From Lacinutrix algicola (lineage in GTDB: Bacteria; Bacteroidota; Bacteroidia; Flavobacteriales; Flavobacteriaceae): a stretch of 64,000 nucleotides of DNA. The position numbers were made by a program, and so were the translations under genes. The stretch is from NCBI RefSeq assembly GCF_001418085.1, contig NZ_LIQH01000024.1, positions 1 through 64,000 on the forward strand, read 5' to 3'. Position 1 is the first letter of the stretch; each line of letters begins with the position of its first letter. The notes under the pieces were generated by a model. The model was not told the origin of the DNA. It saw only the letters and a program-made list of their open reading frames with translations, and did not search any database. Positions 17,336-25,983 of the stretch are shown here, piece by piece.

Positions 17336-18623
17336 TTTTCTTAAATTTAAAAGAGTACCAAATAATAATTAGCACCATAAAGAAGTAGATAATATATCTA
17401 AAAAAGTGAGCCATTACAACGCCTTCGGTTCCATAAATACCAACCAGAAATATAGACAACCCATAGAACAAGGCTAACGATATTATTTCGGTAACAACAA
17501 AGCTCACTAACATCTTTTTAGCTAAAAATTGATGCGCTATTACCAAAGATGCAATTTTAACAAAATCGCCCAACAACTGCCATTTAAACAAAGGCTCCAT
17601 AGCATCAAAATCTGGATAAATAATATGTGTGATTACATTTCTAAAAAGATAGATAAAAATCATACCAATTCCAAAAAGCGGTATTAAAGTTTTATAAATA
17701 TGTATTACTTCTTTTTTAAACGCTGTTCCTGCTTGTATTCTCGCAAATTTAGGAATTACATAAAGCGTAAATAATCCAGAAGAAAACACCATATAGTTTT
17801 TAGATAAAAAAAGCATTGCTGTCCAATTTCCTGCTTCGTCTTCATTAATACGATTAGAAATTTGTGTCCTAATATCTATTTCTACAAAATTTAATAAAAC
17901 AGTAGATACTAAAGACATAATAGTAAATACCAGCAATCCTTTTAAGTAGATATTATTCAACTTTAAAGTATCTAATTTTATATACTTTTTTAAAGTTTTT
18001 CCAAATACAAAAATACTAACAAGTAACTGCAGAACAGGAGTTATTGCAATAGCAACCAAAACACCGTCTAGATTGAATTGCAACAAAAACGACACAAATA
18101 AAAGACTAGAAAGCAAGTAAGAAAACAGTTCTATTTTTGCATACTTTTTATAAGCAGAAAGTCCGTTTAAAACACCACTAAAAACTCTATTCAAAGCTAT
18201 AGAAGGCACTATAACTGCGAGTAATTTTATAACAAATACAAACTCACTATCTCCAAACAAATAAACCGCAATTGTATTAGAAAAAAAAAGTAATGTTAAG
18301 CTACTGCAAATAACACCAACTACTATAAAAATAAAAGTAGTAGAAAACATTTTATTTAAAAGAGTCTTATCCTCTTTTAATTCTGAAGTATATTTTACAA
18401 CACCATTAAAAACACCTAAAGAAGAAGTACTTGTAACAATACCTATTAAGTTTCTAATCTGTCCTACTTTTGCTAATCCCGAAGCACCAACCGTTTCGGC
18501 TAATAAGTTTTGAATAAACACCGAAACAAATAGTCTCACACAAATTACTAAAGAATTAAGAGATGTAATCTTTAATAAAGTATGCTGTTTAAAATAGGTT
18601 TTATAATCATTTAAACTCATCAA
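17304..18623 (-). CDS. wzx: Wzx-type O-antigen/polysaccharide flippase
   Basis: A 439-residue integral membrane protein with about 12-14 membrane helices and the fold of the polysaccharide transporter (MATE/MOP) superfamily. The N-terminal region ([19 protein letters not shown], then [18 protein letters not shown]) matches WzxE/O-antigen translocases. It would flip lipid-linked oligosaccharide units to the outer face of the inner membrane. Its ATG overlaps the stop of the aminotransferase gene by 4 bp, which suggests translational coupling. The 3' end overlaps the GT4 gene on the other strand by 32 bp. Confidence 0.85.
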   Translation of the reverse strand: MMSLNDYKTYFKQHTLLKITSLNSLVICVRLFVSVFIQNLLAETVGASGLAKVGQIRNLIGIVTSTSSLGVFNGVVKYTSELKEDKTLLNKMFSTTFIFIVVGVICSSLTLLFFSNTIAVYLFGDSEFVFVIKLLAVIVPSIALNRVFSGVLNGLSAYKKYAKIELFSYLLSSLLFVSFLLQFNLDGVLVAIAITPVLQLLVSIFVFGKTLKKYIKLDTLKLNNIYLKGLLVFTIMSLVSTVLLNFVEIDIRTQISNRINEDEAGNWTAMLFLSKNYMVFSSGLFTLYVIPKFARIQAGTAFKKEVIHIYKTLIPLFGIGMIFIYLFRNVITHIIYPDFDAMEPLFKWQLLGDFVKIASLVIAHQFLAKKMLVSFVVTEIISLALFYGLSIFLVGIYGTEGVVMAHFFRYIIYFFMVLIIIWYSFKFKKINVSKPQDTV

Positions 18624-19720
18624 AAAGCATTTACAGTTTTAATAACTTTGAGTACTTCAGCTTCAGTTAAAACAGGACTTATTGGCAAACTTACACAGTT
18701 TCTATGTATATGCTCTGTAATTGGTAATTCCAATTCTAAAAACTCTTGTAATGCTTTTTGTTTGTGTGGTGGCTTTGGGTAATGTATTGCAGAATGGATA
18801 TTATTTTTCAACAAATAATCCGTAAACTCTTCTCTATTATCTACCAAAACAACAAATAAATGAAAACTATGATTTTTAGATCCATCATAAAATGGAAGGG
18901 TTATTTTTTTATTTTTAATTTGAGAAAGGTAACACTTTGCGATGTCACGTCTTTTTTCGTTATCCGAATCTAAATGCTGCAATTTAATATTTAAGATGCG
19001 CGCTTGAAGCTCATCAATTCTATTGTTTACACCTAATCTAACATTTTCGTATTTTCTTTCAGAACCATAATTTCTTAATTCTGAAATCACTTTTGCCAAT
19101 TCAGCATCATTAGTAGTTACCGCTCCTGCCTCGCCTAAAGCGCCTAAGTTTTTACTAGGATAAAAACTAAAAGCAGCAGCATCACTAACGTTTCCTGCAC
19201 GTTTACCAATTAAGTTTTCTGCTCCATGAGCTTGTGCAGCATCTTCTATTAATAATAAACCATGCTCTTGAGCTAATATAGAAATCGCTTCACTATCTGC
19301 TAACTGTCCATACAAATGAACCGTTAAAATTGCTTTCGTCTTATTTGAAATGTGCTTTTTTATTGTAGCAGCTTCCCAATTAAAAGTAGCTACATTTGGC
19401 TCTACAAAAACAGGCTTTAAACCTGTTTCTATTATCGCTAAAATTGATGCGATATAAGTATTCGCTGGTACTAAAATCTCGTCTCCAACTTTAAGTTTCC
19501 CTAATTGGAGGTATGCCTTAAATATTAAAATTATAGCATCTAAGCCATTACTAACACCTACACATTGCTTTGTACCGCAAAACTTAGCATAGTCAGTTTC
19601 AAAAGCAGTAGTGCCTTCTCCTAAGACATAATAACCAGAATCTAAAAACGACTGAAACTCTTCTTTAAACTCGGTTTCAAAACGTGAGTTTATTTTATGT
19701 AGGTCTAGAAATTTAATCAT
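18620..19720 (-). CDS. fdtB: DegT/DnrJ/EryC1 sugar 3-aminotransferase (FdtB-like)
   Basis: A 366-residue PLP-dependent aminotransferase. Clear family blocks are [18 protein letters not shown] (PLP phosphate site), [31 protein letters not shown] (Asp/Gln pair at the cofactor), [17 protein letters not shown] (Schiff-base Lys of SKN) and [12 protein letters not shown]. The sequence is close to the FdtB/QdtB group, which aminates C3 of a dTDP-3-keto-6-deoxyhexose. This fits the FdtA-like isomerase 3 kb away. Start and stop overlap the neighbours by 4 bp on both sides, so it is part of a tightly coupled three-gene unit with the FemAB-like gene and the flippase. Confidence 0.85.
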   Translation of the reverse strand: MIKFLDLHKINSRFETEFKEEFQSFLDSGYYVLGEGTTAFETDYAKFCGTKQCVGVSNGLDAIILIFKAYLQLGKLKVGDEILVPANTYIASILAIIETGLKPVFVEPNVATFNWEAATIKKHISNKTKAILTVHLYGQLADSEAISILAQEHGLLLIEDAAQAHGAENLIGKRAGNVSDAAAFSFYPSKNLGALGEAGAVTTNDAELAKVISELRNYGSERKYENVRLGVNNRIDELQARILNIKLQHLDSDNEKRRDIAKCYLSQIKNKKITLPFYDGSKNHSFHLFVVLVDNREEFTDYLLKNNIHSAIHYPKPPHKQKALQEFLELELPITEHIHRNCVSLPISPVLTEAEVLKVIKTVNAF

Positions 19721-20679
19721 TTAAAAGCGTGCTCTAAGTTAGTACCTGAATTTGTTTTAATAGTATATGTACGTTGTGGCATTAAATAAGCACCAAAACT
19801 TTCTTTCCAATAGGCTAATCCTAAATCGATTTTAAGCGTATCGTCTGTTGCCGAACTCCCAAAACTTATATATTTATAGTCGGAATATTTTTTAATAATA
19901 GCATCAAATAAGAAATCTAACGCTCCCGTTTCATCTCTATCTTCTTTTCCTGAGCTATATTGAAAATGCACTACGTTTTCTGTAATAAATAATACCACTC
20001 CCGCATGCAAAACTGCTCCTTCTTTAGCGCCATAAAATTTTATCTCATCAGGGAATTTAGATTGTAGAGCTGCAATTTCACTATAAGTATGCACTGGTTT
20101 CACTCCAAACTTGTCTTTTAAGTTTTTAGTTAATATACCTTCCCAAAATAAATCCATTCCAGAATTTACTAGCTCCATTTGCTTTTGAGCTTTATTTATA
20201 GCACGAGTTCTATTTCTATTGGGTTTATATTGTTTTAAATTATCTATAACATAATAACTGTTATTAGCCACTATACCATAATCTAGTTCTCCTAATACAT
20301 ATTCAAACTCTTCGGCTAAATTCTTATTATAGATAAAAGGAAGTTGCTTTATAGTTAACTCTAAAAAGCCTTCAGTACTTATCCATTTTAAAAGCGCACT
20401 AATAGCATTAAAATAATCTAATATTCTAGTCTTTTTAGAAATAATAAAACTACCATAACTTAAACCTTGATGAGAAAACAACTGATTTCCTTTTCTATTT
20501 GCTGGTAATACTGCAACAAGTTTTTCATCCTTAAAAACCATTAACGAAAAATCCTCAAACCTATCGCTATGATACTCCATAAACGCTCTTTGAAAAAGAA
20601 ATGTAGCATTCTTTGCTTTGATCACGAAGTCGTCCCAAAGTTTAAGATATTCTGGCGTATATTTTTGTACAGTATAAAT
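19717..20679 (-). CDS. FemAB/GNAT-like acyltransferase, probable ATT start
   Basis: A protein with a FemAB-type GNAT fold: [18 protein letters not shown] near the N-terminus, [12 protein letters not shown] in the middle, and [17 protein letters not shown], then [20 protein letters not shown] in the C-terminal domain. An in-frame GTG at 20625 is the first standard start codon, but it cuts off the first conserved strand. Reading further back gives [17 protein letters not shown], and no ATG, GTG or TTG lies between the upstream stop and this segment. ATT at 20677-20679 is therefore the likely start (320 residues); with the GTG start it would be 302. It may N-acylate the 3-amino sugar made by FdtA/FdtB, since no FdtC-type acetyltransferase is seen, but this is inference. 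Confidence 0.65.
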   Translation of the reverse strand: MYTVQKYTPEYLKLWDDFVIKAKNATFLFQRAFMEYHSDRFEDFSLMVFKDEKLVAVLPANRKGNQLFSHQGLSYGSFIISKKTRILDYFNAISALLKWISTEGFLELTIKQLPFIYNKNLAEEFEYVLGELDYGIVANNSYYVIDNLKQYKPNRNRTRAINKAQKQMELVNSGMDLFWEGILTKNLKDKFGVKPVHTYSEIAALQSKFPDEIKFYGAKEGAVLHAGVVLFITENVVHFQYSSGKEDRDETGALDFLFDAIIKKYSDYKYISFGSSATDDTLKIDLGLAYWKESFGAYLMPQRTYTIKTNSGTNLEHAFK

Positions 20680-20741
20680 AGCGGTAATTGTTAGTTAAGG
20701 TTATGCATAGCAAAATACAATAATTTTAATTTTTTAAACAA

Positions 20742-20767
20742 AAAGAGCGACCAAATAGTCGCGCTTT
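20742..20767 (-). terminator. Second, weaker hairpin after typA
   Basis: AAAGAGCGAC and GTCGCGCTTT form a stem with one mismatch and a 6-nt loop. On the minus strand it is followed by a T-rich run. It stands in tandem behind the stronger hairpin at 20796-20825. Confidence 0.5.
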
Positions 20768-20795
20768 AAATATTATTTTAATTTCAAGCAAAAAA

Positions 20796-20825
20796 AAAGA
20801 GAAACACTTTTCAGTGTTTCTCTTT
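20796..20825 (-). terminator. Intrinsic terminator of typA
   Basis: A perfect inverted repeat, AAAGAGAAACACT and AGTGTTTCTCTTT with a 4-nt loop, starts 25 bp after the typA stop. On the minus strand a run of T residues follows, the classic intrinsic terminator form. Confidence 0.85.
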
Positions 20826-20849
20826 AAATAAACTATATCTAATTGCTAA

Positions 20850-22649
20850 TTAAGCAATTTTGTTTCTTTTTCTGTCTGCTTCTTTTAACCAAATTTTACG
20901 TAAACGTAAGTGGTTTGGTGTAACCTCAACATACTCATCTTTTTGGATATATTCTAAAGCTTCCTCTAAAGAGAATTTAATTGCTGGTACAATTTTAGCT
21001 TTATCATCTGCTCCAGAAGAACGTACATTACTCTGCTTTTTAGCTTTTGTAATGTTAATATTCATATCATCTTGACGAGAGTTCTCACCAATTACTTGAC
21101 CTTCATAAATATCTTCACCTGGTTCTACGAAAAACTTACCTCTATCTTGTAATTTATCGATAGAATAAGGAATTGCAGTACCATTCTCCATAGATACTAA
21201 AGATCCAGAAACACGACCTGGAATAGCACCTCTTAAAGGTTGGTATTCTTTATAACGGTGTGCCATAATAGCCTCACCAGCAGTAGCAGTTAATAATAAG
21301 TTACGTAAACCAATAATACCACGAGAAGGGATTAAGAATTCGCAAATCATACGATCTCCTTTAGCTTCCATAGAAAGTAACTCACCTTTACGTAATGTTA
21401 CAAACTCTACAGCTCTACCAGATACATTTTCTGGAAGGTCAATAGTTAACTCTTCAATCGGCTCACATTTAACACCATCAATTTCCTTGATAATTACTTG
21501 TGGCTGTCCAATTTGAAGTTCGTAACCTTCACGACGCATCGTTTCGATTAATACAGATAAGTGTAATACACCACGACCAAAGACCATGAATTTATCTGCA
21601 CTTCCTGTTTCACCTAATTTAAGTGCTAAGTTTTTCTCTAGCTCTTTTTCTAAACGGTCTTTAATATGACGAGATGTTACAAACTTTCCATCTTTTCCAA
21701 AGAAAGGTGAATCGTTAATTGTAAATAACATACTCATTGTAGGCTCATCAATCGCAATAGATTTTAAAGCTTCAGGATTTTCAATATCAGCAATAGTATC
21801 ACCAATTTCGAAACCTTCAATACCTACTAAAGCACAAATATCTCCAGTTTGAACGCTCTCTACACGTTTACGTCCTAAACCTTCAAATATAAATACCTCT
21901 TTTATTTTAGTTTTTGTAATAGTACCATCTCTTTTTACTAAAGAAACTGCTTGTCCTTCTACAAGAGATCCTCTTTGTAATCTACCAATTGCAATACGAC
22001 CAGTAAAAGAAGAGAAATCTAAAGATGTAATTAACATTTGCGTTGTTCCTTCCTTAAATTCAGGTGTTGGAACATGCTCAAGTACCATATCTAATAATGG
22101 TTCAACATTATCAGTTTCGTTTTTCCAATCATCACTCATCCAGTTATTCTTAGCCGAACCGTAAACTGTTGGGAAATCCAACTGCCACTCTTCTGCACCA
22201 AGTTCAAACATAAGATCGAAAACTTTTTCATGTACAATATCAGGAGTACAGTTTTCTTTATCAACTTTATTTACAACCACACAAGGCTTTAAACCTAAGT
22301 CAATCGCTTTTTGTAATACAAAACGCGTTTGAGGCATTGGTCCTTCAAAAGCATCTACTAATAATACAACACCATCGGCCATGTTTAAAACACGCTCAAC
22401 TTCACCACCAAAATCGGCGTGACCAGGAGTATCAATAATGTTAATTTTTGTACCTTTATAAACAACAGATACGTTTTTAGACGTAATGGTAATACCACGT
22501 TCACGTTCTAAATCGTTATTATCAAGAATTAAATCTCCTGTGTTTTGGTTTTCACGAAACAATTGACAGTGGTACATAATTTTATCTACCAATGTTGTTT
22601 TCCCGTGATCTACGTGTGCAATAATTGCAATATTAATAATCTTATCCAT
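20850..22649 (-). CDS. typA: Ribosome-associated translational GTPase TypA/BipA
   Basis: A 599-residue GTPase, the usual length for TypA/BipA. GTP-binding motifs are G1 AHVDHGKTT (11-19), G3 DTPGHADF and G4 NKVDK. The domains of elongation-factor-like GTPases follow: domain II, then a domain-III/V region with the TypA-typical VSGRAVEFVTLRKGELL and CEFLIPSRGIIGLRNLLL, and the C-terminal domain with FFVEPGEDIYEGQVIGENSR and EVTPNHLRLRK. TypA binds the ribosome and supports assembly and stress growth. The gene is monocistronic, with a -7 element 25 bp upstream and two hairpins downstream. Confidence 0.95.
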   Translation of the reverse strand: MDKIINIAIIAHVDHGKTTLVDKIMYHCQLFRENQNTGDLILDNNDLERERGITITSKNVSVVYKGTKINIIDTPGHADFGGEVERVLNMADGVVLLVDAFEGPMPQTRFVLQKAIDLGLKPCVVVNKVDKENCTPDIVHEKVFDLMFELGAEEWQLDFPTVYGSAKNNWMSDDWKNETDNVEPLLDMVLEHVPTPEFKEGTTQMLITSLDFSSFTGRIAIGRLQRGSLVEGQAVSLVKRDGTITKTKIKEVFIFEGLGRKRVESVQTGDICALVGIEGFEIGDTIADIENPEALKSIAIDEPTMSMLFTINDSPFFGKDGKFVTSRHIKDRLEKELEKNLALKLGETGSADKFMVFGRGVLHLSVLIETMRREGYELQIGQPQVIIKEIDGVKCEPIEELTIDLPENVSGRAVEFVTLRKGELLSMEAKGDRMICEFLIPSRGIIGLRNLLLTATAGEAIMAHRYKEYQPLRGAIPGRVSGSLVSMENGTAIPYSIDKLQDRGKFFVEPGEDIYEGQVIGENSRQDDMNINITKAKKQSNVRSSGADDKAKIVPAIKFSLEEALEYIQKDEYVEVTPNHLRLRKIWLKEADRKRNKIA

Positions 22650-22673
22650 AATGTGTGCCTTATTTTAAGCGTG

Positions 22674-22681
22674 CAAAGGTA
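22674..22681 (-). promoter_or_regulatory. -7 element of the typA promoter
   Basis: On the minus strand TACCTTTG matches TAnnTTTG. It ends 25 bp upstream of the typA start. No good -33 TTTG is visible at 19-21 bp, so only this half is supported. Confidence 0.5.
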
Positions 22682-22770
22682 CTTATTATTTATTAAACTT
22701 TAACTATAATATTTTTATTTGGGCATTACCTTTTATTACAAGCCTATTTTTAGGTAAAATACAATGTAAG

Positions 22771-22860
22771 TGACTGAGCAACAAAACGTCGGGCTTTCAC
22801 TACTCGCTCTCTGCGAGGAGCTCAAACATGCCGTTCAATCCCTAATGCTGTACTTGTTAT
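22771..22860. repeat. Structured intergenic element with relatively high GC
   Basis: A 90-bp stretch is clearly richer in GC than its surroundings and contains a CTCGC-TCTCT-GCGAG hairpin (22803-22817). No reading frame in it looks coding. It resembles dispersed flavobacterial intergenic elements rather than a gene, but I cannot confirm copies elsewhere. The remaining 22861-23035 region is plain AT-rich DNA with nothing recognisable. Confidence 0.4.
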
Positions 22861-23035
22861 GTTTAGGTTATTAAATTAATATTTAATTATACTTATAAAT
22901 TAAAATTTTAAACACCAAAAAATATTCTAAAACTTGAGTTCTTAAGCTTATTGAAAAGTAATAAAAAATTGAATAATTAATATAAAAATTACAACTTGAC
23001 TTTGTCAAAAAAAAGCCGAAATTCGCTTATCGTCT

Positions 23036-23082
23036 GATATAAAACATTGAAACGATTTTATATCAACGAAACATTGTGCAAC
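23036..23082. repeat. Left boundary of a cassette-like island: hairpin plus TTGTGCAAC
   Basis: GATATAAAA (23036-23044) and TTTTATATC (23056-23064) form a 9-bp stem, followed by TTGTGCAAC at 23074-23082. The latter is the exact reverse complement of GTTGCACAA at 23874-23882, just after the second orphan gene. The two therefore bracket the orphan gene pair as inverted repeats about 800 bp apart. Confidence 0.5.
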
Positions 23083-23115
23083 ATTTGACACACACCTGAA
23101 ATCAGTACTGTAATT

Positions 23116-23430
23116 ATGAATTTATCTGGTATAAATAAAAAAAAGTGGATAATAATATTTGGAAACGGACTTTTGATTTTGATTACTATTATGGCTTTTG
23201 TAGTGTTTTTAATACTAGACAGATATTCCAATATTTACGAAGTAACTGAAAGTGCAAACAGAATTACGATTGACTTAAATAGTCCATTTGTAAAAGGCGG
23301 ACAAATATTGGTAACTGGACTTTTTTGTATGATTATTTCAAAAATTTTAAAATCAAACATTCTTATAATCGGATTTGGAATTTTAACTCTGACAGTTTAC
23401 TATTTAAAAATGTTATGGATTGGAATTTAA
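23116..23430 (+). CDS. Small orphan membrane protein
   Basis: A 104-residue protein of unknown function. It has three hydrophobic segments: about 11-33 (IIIFGNGLLILITIMAFVVF), 63-80 and 84-102. A short polar stretch lies between the first two. There is no signal-peptidase site and no recognised domain. It is the first of two small plus-strand genes that fill an island bounded by inverted repeats, 30 bp upstream of the second. Such orphan pairs between repeats are common in flavobacterial genomes and are often gained or lost. Confidence 0.65.
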   Translation: MNLSGINKKKWIIIFGNGLLILITIMAFVVFLILDRYSNIYEVTESANRITIDLNSPFVKGGQILVTGLFCMIISKILKSNILIIGFGILTLTVYYLKMLWIGI

Positions 23431-23460
23431 AAACCTTGTCAAACATCTAAACTAAGCTTT

Positions 23461-23865
23461 ATGCGAATAATAAAAATTCTCATTGGATTATTAGTTGGAG
23501 TATTTATTTTATTCCTAGCCTATATTTATATTTCGAACGCTTATGTGCTTCCGTGGGAAAAAAAAGAAGTGATTCAAGCAACACTTGAAATGGGTGGACT
23601 GAATGAATTACCAAGCGGAATTAAGAACTTACAAATTGACAAAAGAGGAAGCATTTTTACACGACAATTCATAATTGAATTTGAATTTGAGGATTCAAAG
23701 GAAATAGACAATTGGATAAAGCAAAGTAAAAGACTGAAAAACAATGTTCCGAAAATAAAGGACAACGTAAAAACGTATGAAATCTTTCCTGGAGAAAATG
23801 ATGCTTACGGTGGAAAAGTGGAAATTCAAGATAAAAAAGTACGGATTGATATGAGTTGGAGTTGA
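23461..23865 (+). CDS. Small orphan protein with one membrane anchor
   Basis: A 134-residue protein of unknown function. Residues about 5-26 form one hydrophobic helix (IKILIGLLVGVFILFLAYIY), and the rest is polar and presumably periplasmic. The soluble part has a beta-alpha pattern (FIIEFEFEDSKEIDNWIKQS) and an aromatic end (VRIDMSWS). No family is recognised. It lies directly before the right-hand structured repeat of the island. Codon use is less AT-extreme than in neighbouring genes, with many AAA/GAA but also CGG and GGA, which fits but does not prove recent transfer. Confidence 0.65.
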   Translation: MRIIKILIGLLVGVFILFLAYIYISNAYVLPWEKKEVIQATLEMGGLNELPSGIKNLQIDKRGSIFTRQFIIEFEFEDSKEIDNWIKQSKRLKNNVPKIKDNVKTYEIFPGENDAYGGKVEIQDKKVRIDMSWS

Positions 23866-23869
23866 TAAA

Positions 23870-24010
23870 AAACGTTGCACAACACCGTGTATAATTAATT
23901 GCTTGGTCACTGCCGACTTACGAACATTCCTGCGGAATATTCTATCTGTGATTTATTTGCTAAATTAGTTGCTTAACCACGCAACTAACCATACACAATC
24001 ACGGTAAGCG
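23870..24010. repeat. Right boundary element with nested inverted repeats
   Basis: A 140-bp non-coding element with several nested stems: outer ACCGTG (23884-23889) / CACGGT (24000-24005), inner TTAGTTGC (23965-23972) / GCAACTAA (23981-23988) with an 8-nt loop, and ATTCC-TGC-GGAAT (23926-23938). It begins with GTTGCACAA, inverted relative to the left boundary. The folded shape recalls recombination-site repeats, but there is no integrase in the window. Confidence 0.5.
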
Positions 24011-24083
24011 AACGACTAAAAAGAGACGTATTAATTTCACAGTTATCTTTTCAATTTAAAGTTCTGCTTCAACTTCATTTATT

Positions 24084-24091
24084 TATCTTTG
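24084..24091 (+). promoter_or_regulatory. -7 element of the kdsA promoter
   Basis: TATCTTTG matches TAnnTTTG and lies 25 bp upstream of the ATG at 24116. It overlaps an alternative upstream TTG start at 24089, which argues that the ATG at 24116 is the true start. A matching -33 element is not obvious. Confidence 0.5.
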
Positions 24092-24115
24092 CAATCAAAC
24101 TTAAGACTACTACAT

Positions 24116-24934
24116 ATGCAACTTCAAGACATACCTAAAATAAAACATACAAATTCTAATAACTTCTTTCTTTTATGTGGACCATGTGCCATAGAAAGCG
24201 AAGACATGGCATTTAGAATTGCAGAACGTGTTTTAGAAATAACTAATAAATTAGAAATTCCTTACATTTTTAAAGGCAGTTTTAAAAAAGCCAACAGAAG
24301 TAGGATAGATAGTTTTACAGGAATTGGAGATGAGAAAGCTTTAGAGATATTAGCTAAAGTTTCAGAAAAATTTAATGTTCCTACAGTTACCGATATTCAC
24401 GAAGTTAGTGATGCTGCAAAAGCGGCTCAATATGTAGATGTATTACAAATACCTGCTTTTTTAGTACGCCAAACAGACTTAGTTGTTGCTGCTGCAAAAA
24501 CAGGAAAAGTTGTAAACCTTAAAAAAGGTCAGTTTATGAGTCCGGAAGCTATGAAACATGCTGTACAAAAAGTAAAAGACGCAGGAAGCGACAAAGCTTG
24601 GATTACAGATCGTGGAACTATGTTTGGTTACCAAGATATGATTGTAGATTTTAGAGGCATACCAACTATGCGAGAATTTGCACCTACAGTATTAGACGTT
24701 ACACATTCTTTACAGCAGCCAAACCAAAGTGCTGGAGTTACGGGTGGAAGACCAGACATGATAGAAACTATTGCACGTGCTGGAATTGTAAACAATGTAG
24801 ATGGTTTATTTATAGAAACACATTTTGATCCTGCAAATGCAAAAAGTGATGGCGCTAATATGCTACATTTAGATAATTTAGAAGGCTTATTAACTAATTT
24901 AACTGCTATTAGAAAACTAGTGAATACGTTTTAA
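24116..24934 (+). CDS. kdsA: 2-dehydro-3-deoxyphosphooctonate aldolase (KDO-8-phosphate synthase)
   Basis: A 272-residue enzyme that condenses phosphoenolpyruvate with arabinose-5-phosphate to KDO-8-phosphate, a precursor of the lipopolysaccharide inner core. Signature blocks are LLCGPCAIESEDMA, FKGSFKKANRSRIDSF (PEP-binding KANRS), VDVLQIPAFLVRQTDL, VVNLKKGQFMSP, ITDRGTMFGY and VLDVTHSLQQPN. The Asn in KANRS and the lack of a clear metal-Cys signature elsewhere are as seen in many kdsA proteins. I chose the ATG at 24116 because a -7 promoter element covers the earlier TTG. The gene is followed by an inverted pair of palindromic repeats. Confidence 0.93.
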   Translation: MQLQDIPKIKHTNSNNFFLLCGPCAIESEDMAFRIAERVLEITNKLEIPYIFKGSFKKANRSRIDSFTGIGDEKALEILAKVSEKFNVPTVTDIHEVSDAAKAAQYVDVLQIPAFLVRQTDLVVAAAKTGKVVNLKKGQFMSPEAMKHAVQKVKDAGSDKAWITDRGTMFGYQDMIVDFRGIPTMREFAPTVLDVTHSLQQPNQSAGVTGGRPDMIETIARAGIVNNVDGLFIETHFDPANAKSDGANMLHLDNLEGLLTNLTAIRKLVNTF

Positions 24935-24942
24935 TATTTTAC

Positions 24943-25019
24943 TGTCATTCCTGCGAAGGCAGGAATCCACATTAAAGAACTACAACTCAAAATGGATTCC
25001 TGCCTCCGCAGGAATGACA
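24943..25019. repeat. Inverted pair of CTGCC..GCAGG palindromic repeats
   Basis: Two well-preserved copies of TGTCATTCCTGCG-AAGGCAGGAATCCAC lie head to head: 24943-24970 and, inverted, 24995-25019. Each copy is itself a small palindrome (CCTGC/GCAGG). The unit sits right after kdsA and may work as a transcription terminator or RNA stabiliser. Confidence 0.8.
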
Positions 25020-25050
25020 AGATTATATTTAATTAAATTCTACTGACCTA

Positions 25051-25575
25051 ATGAAAAATATATTAACACTCATTTTTTGTTGCTTCAGTTGTATTTGCTT
25101 TTCTCAAAGTGAAAATTATTCAGAATTTAAAGCGCCAAAAACAAAAGGTTTTATTTTTTCTCCAGGAATAATAATTCAAAAAGAAATATTTACAGAATTT
25201 AGTATTGGTTATGGAGATATCTATACCGATTTTAAACCTAAAATGGTCCCAAATATTGGTTTTAAAGGTTTTAAACTTGGAATGGAAACCAATCTTAAAA
25301 GTAAAGAATACTTTATTATTGCTCCCAAAATAGGCTACGAAATTTCAATAACTTATTTTTCAATAAGATTATCTGCTTTAAATTATTTTAAAAATAACCA
25401 ATCAGAATTTAGACTACTTCCGGAAGCTGGAATAAGTCTAGGAGGACTACTTAACCTCACTTATGGTTATGGCATTGGTTTTGGAAATACAATACATGAG
25501 ATATCTAACCACAGACTTACTTTAAGCTTTAATTTAAACAGAAAACTATTTAAAGCTATAAAGTATAAGCGTTAA
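25051..25575 (+). CDS. Putative outer-membrane beta-barrel protein, unknown family
   Basis: A 174-residue exported protein. Residues 1-19 are a signal peptide (SCICFSQ). The mature part alternates hydrophobic and polar residues in strands of about ten (FTEFSIGYGDIYTDF, YFIIAPKIGYEISITYFSIR, GGLLNLTYGYGIGFGNTI), a pattern of a small outer-membrane barrel. It ends RLTLSFNLNRKLFKAIKYKR without a terminal aromatic. No domain name can be given. It is flanked by repeats on its left and by a broken gene on its right. Confidence 0.6.
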   Translation: MKNILTLIFCCFSCICFSQSENYSEFKAPKTKGFIFSPGIIIQKEIFTEFSIGYGDIYTDFKPKMVPNIGFKGFKLGMETNLKSKEYFIIAPKIGYEISITYFSIRLSALNYFKNNQSEFRLLPEAGISLGGLLNLTYGYGIGFGNTIHEISNHRLTLSFNLNRKLFKAIKYKR

Positions 25576-25578
25576 TAT

Positions 25579-25947
25579 TTACTTCTTATAAAAACCTTCT
25601 AATTTACAACTATTCACTTGTTTTAAAACTGAAATTAAAACGGTATCATTAACATCTTCAAGTGTTTTATAACGTAAAGATTTCACTACTTTTCGTTTTT
25701 CGTCTACCAAATGCTCTGTATATTCAGTTATATAATTAGAATGCCAGAAAGCAATATCTACAAATTCGTTTTTATGGCTCGCGTTAAAATAGCAAATTGG
25801 TCTTTTACCAACATAATAACAAGGTATTCGTCATTTAAATTTTAATTCAGCTTCTGGAATTGTGTGCTCTATAATAACTTGCACATGTAATAATATAGAA
25901 CGATACCGTTCTGGTTGGTTTAATATGTAATCTTCAGCTGGGTTCAT
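25579..25947 (-). pseudogene. DUF1801-family gene broken by an in-frame TGA
   Basis: Translating the minus strand from the ATG at 25947 gives a 122-codon DUF1801-type protein: MNPAEDYILNQPERYRSILL, then VIIEHTIPEAELKFK, a TGA stop at 25833-25831, and, in the same frame, RIPCYYVGKRPICYF, FVDIAFWHSNYI and KSLRYKTLEDVND up to the natural stop at 25579. The family normally has Trp (TGG) in LKWKIP, so the stop is a one-base change from TGG to TGA. DUF1801 proteins are small soluble proteins of unclear role. Apart from this stop the frame is intact, so the loss is recent or the base is an error. Confidence 0.85.
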
Positions 25948-25983
25948 TTCGGAGTGGAATGCTTTTTGATTATCATTGTAAAT

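Noticed and set aside
23870-24010. Integron attC site
   Set aside because: The folded shape is suggestive, but no integrase, no GTTRRRY-type core pair and no second site of the same kind could be shown.
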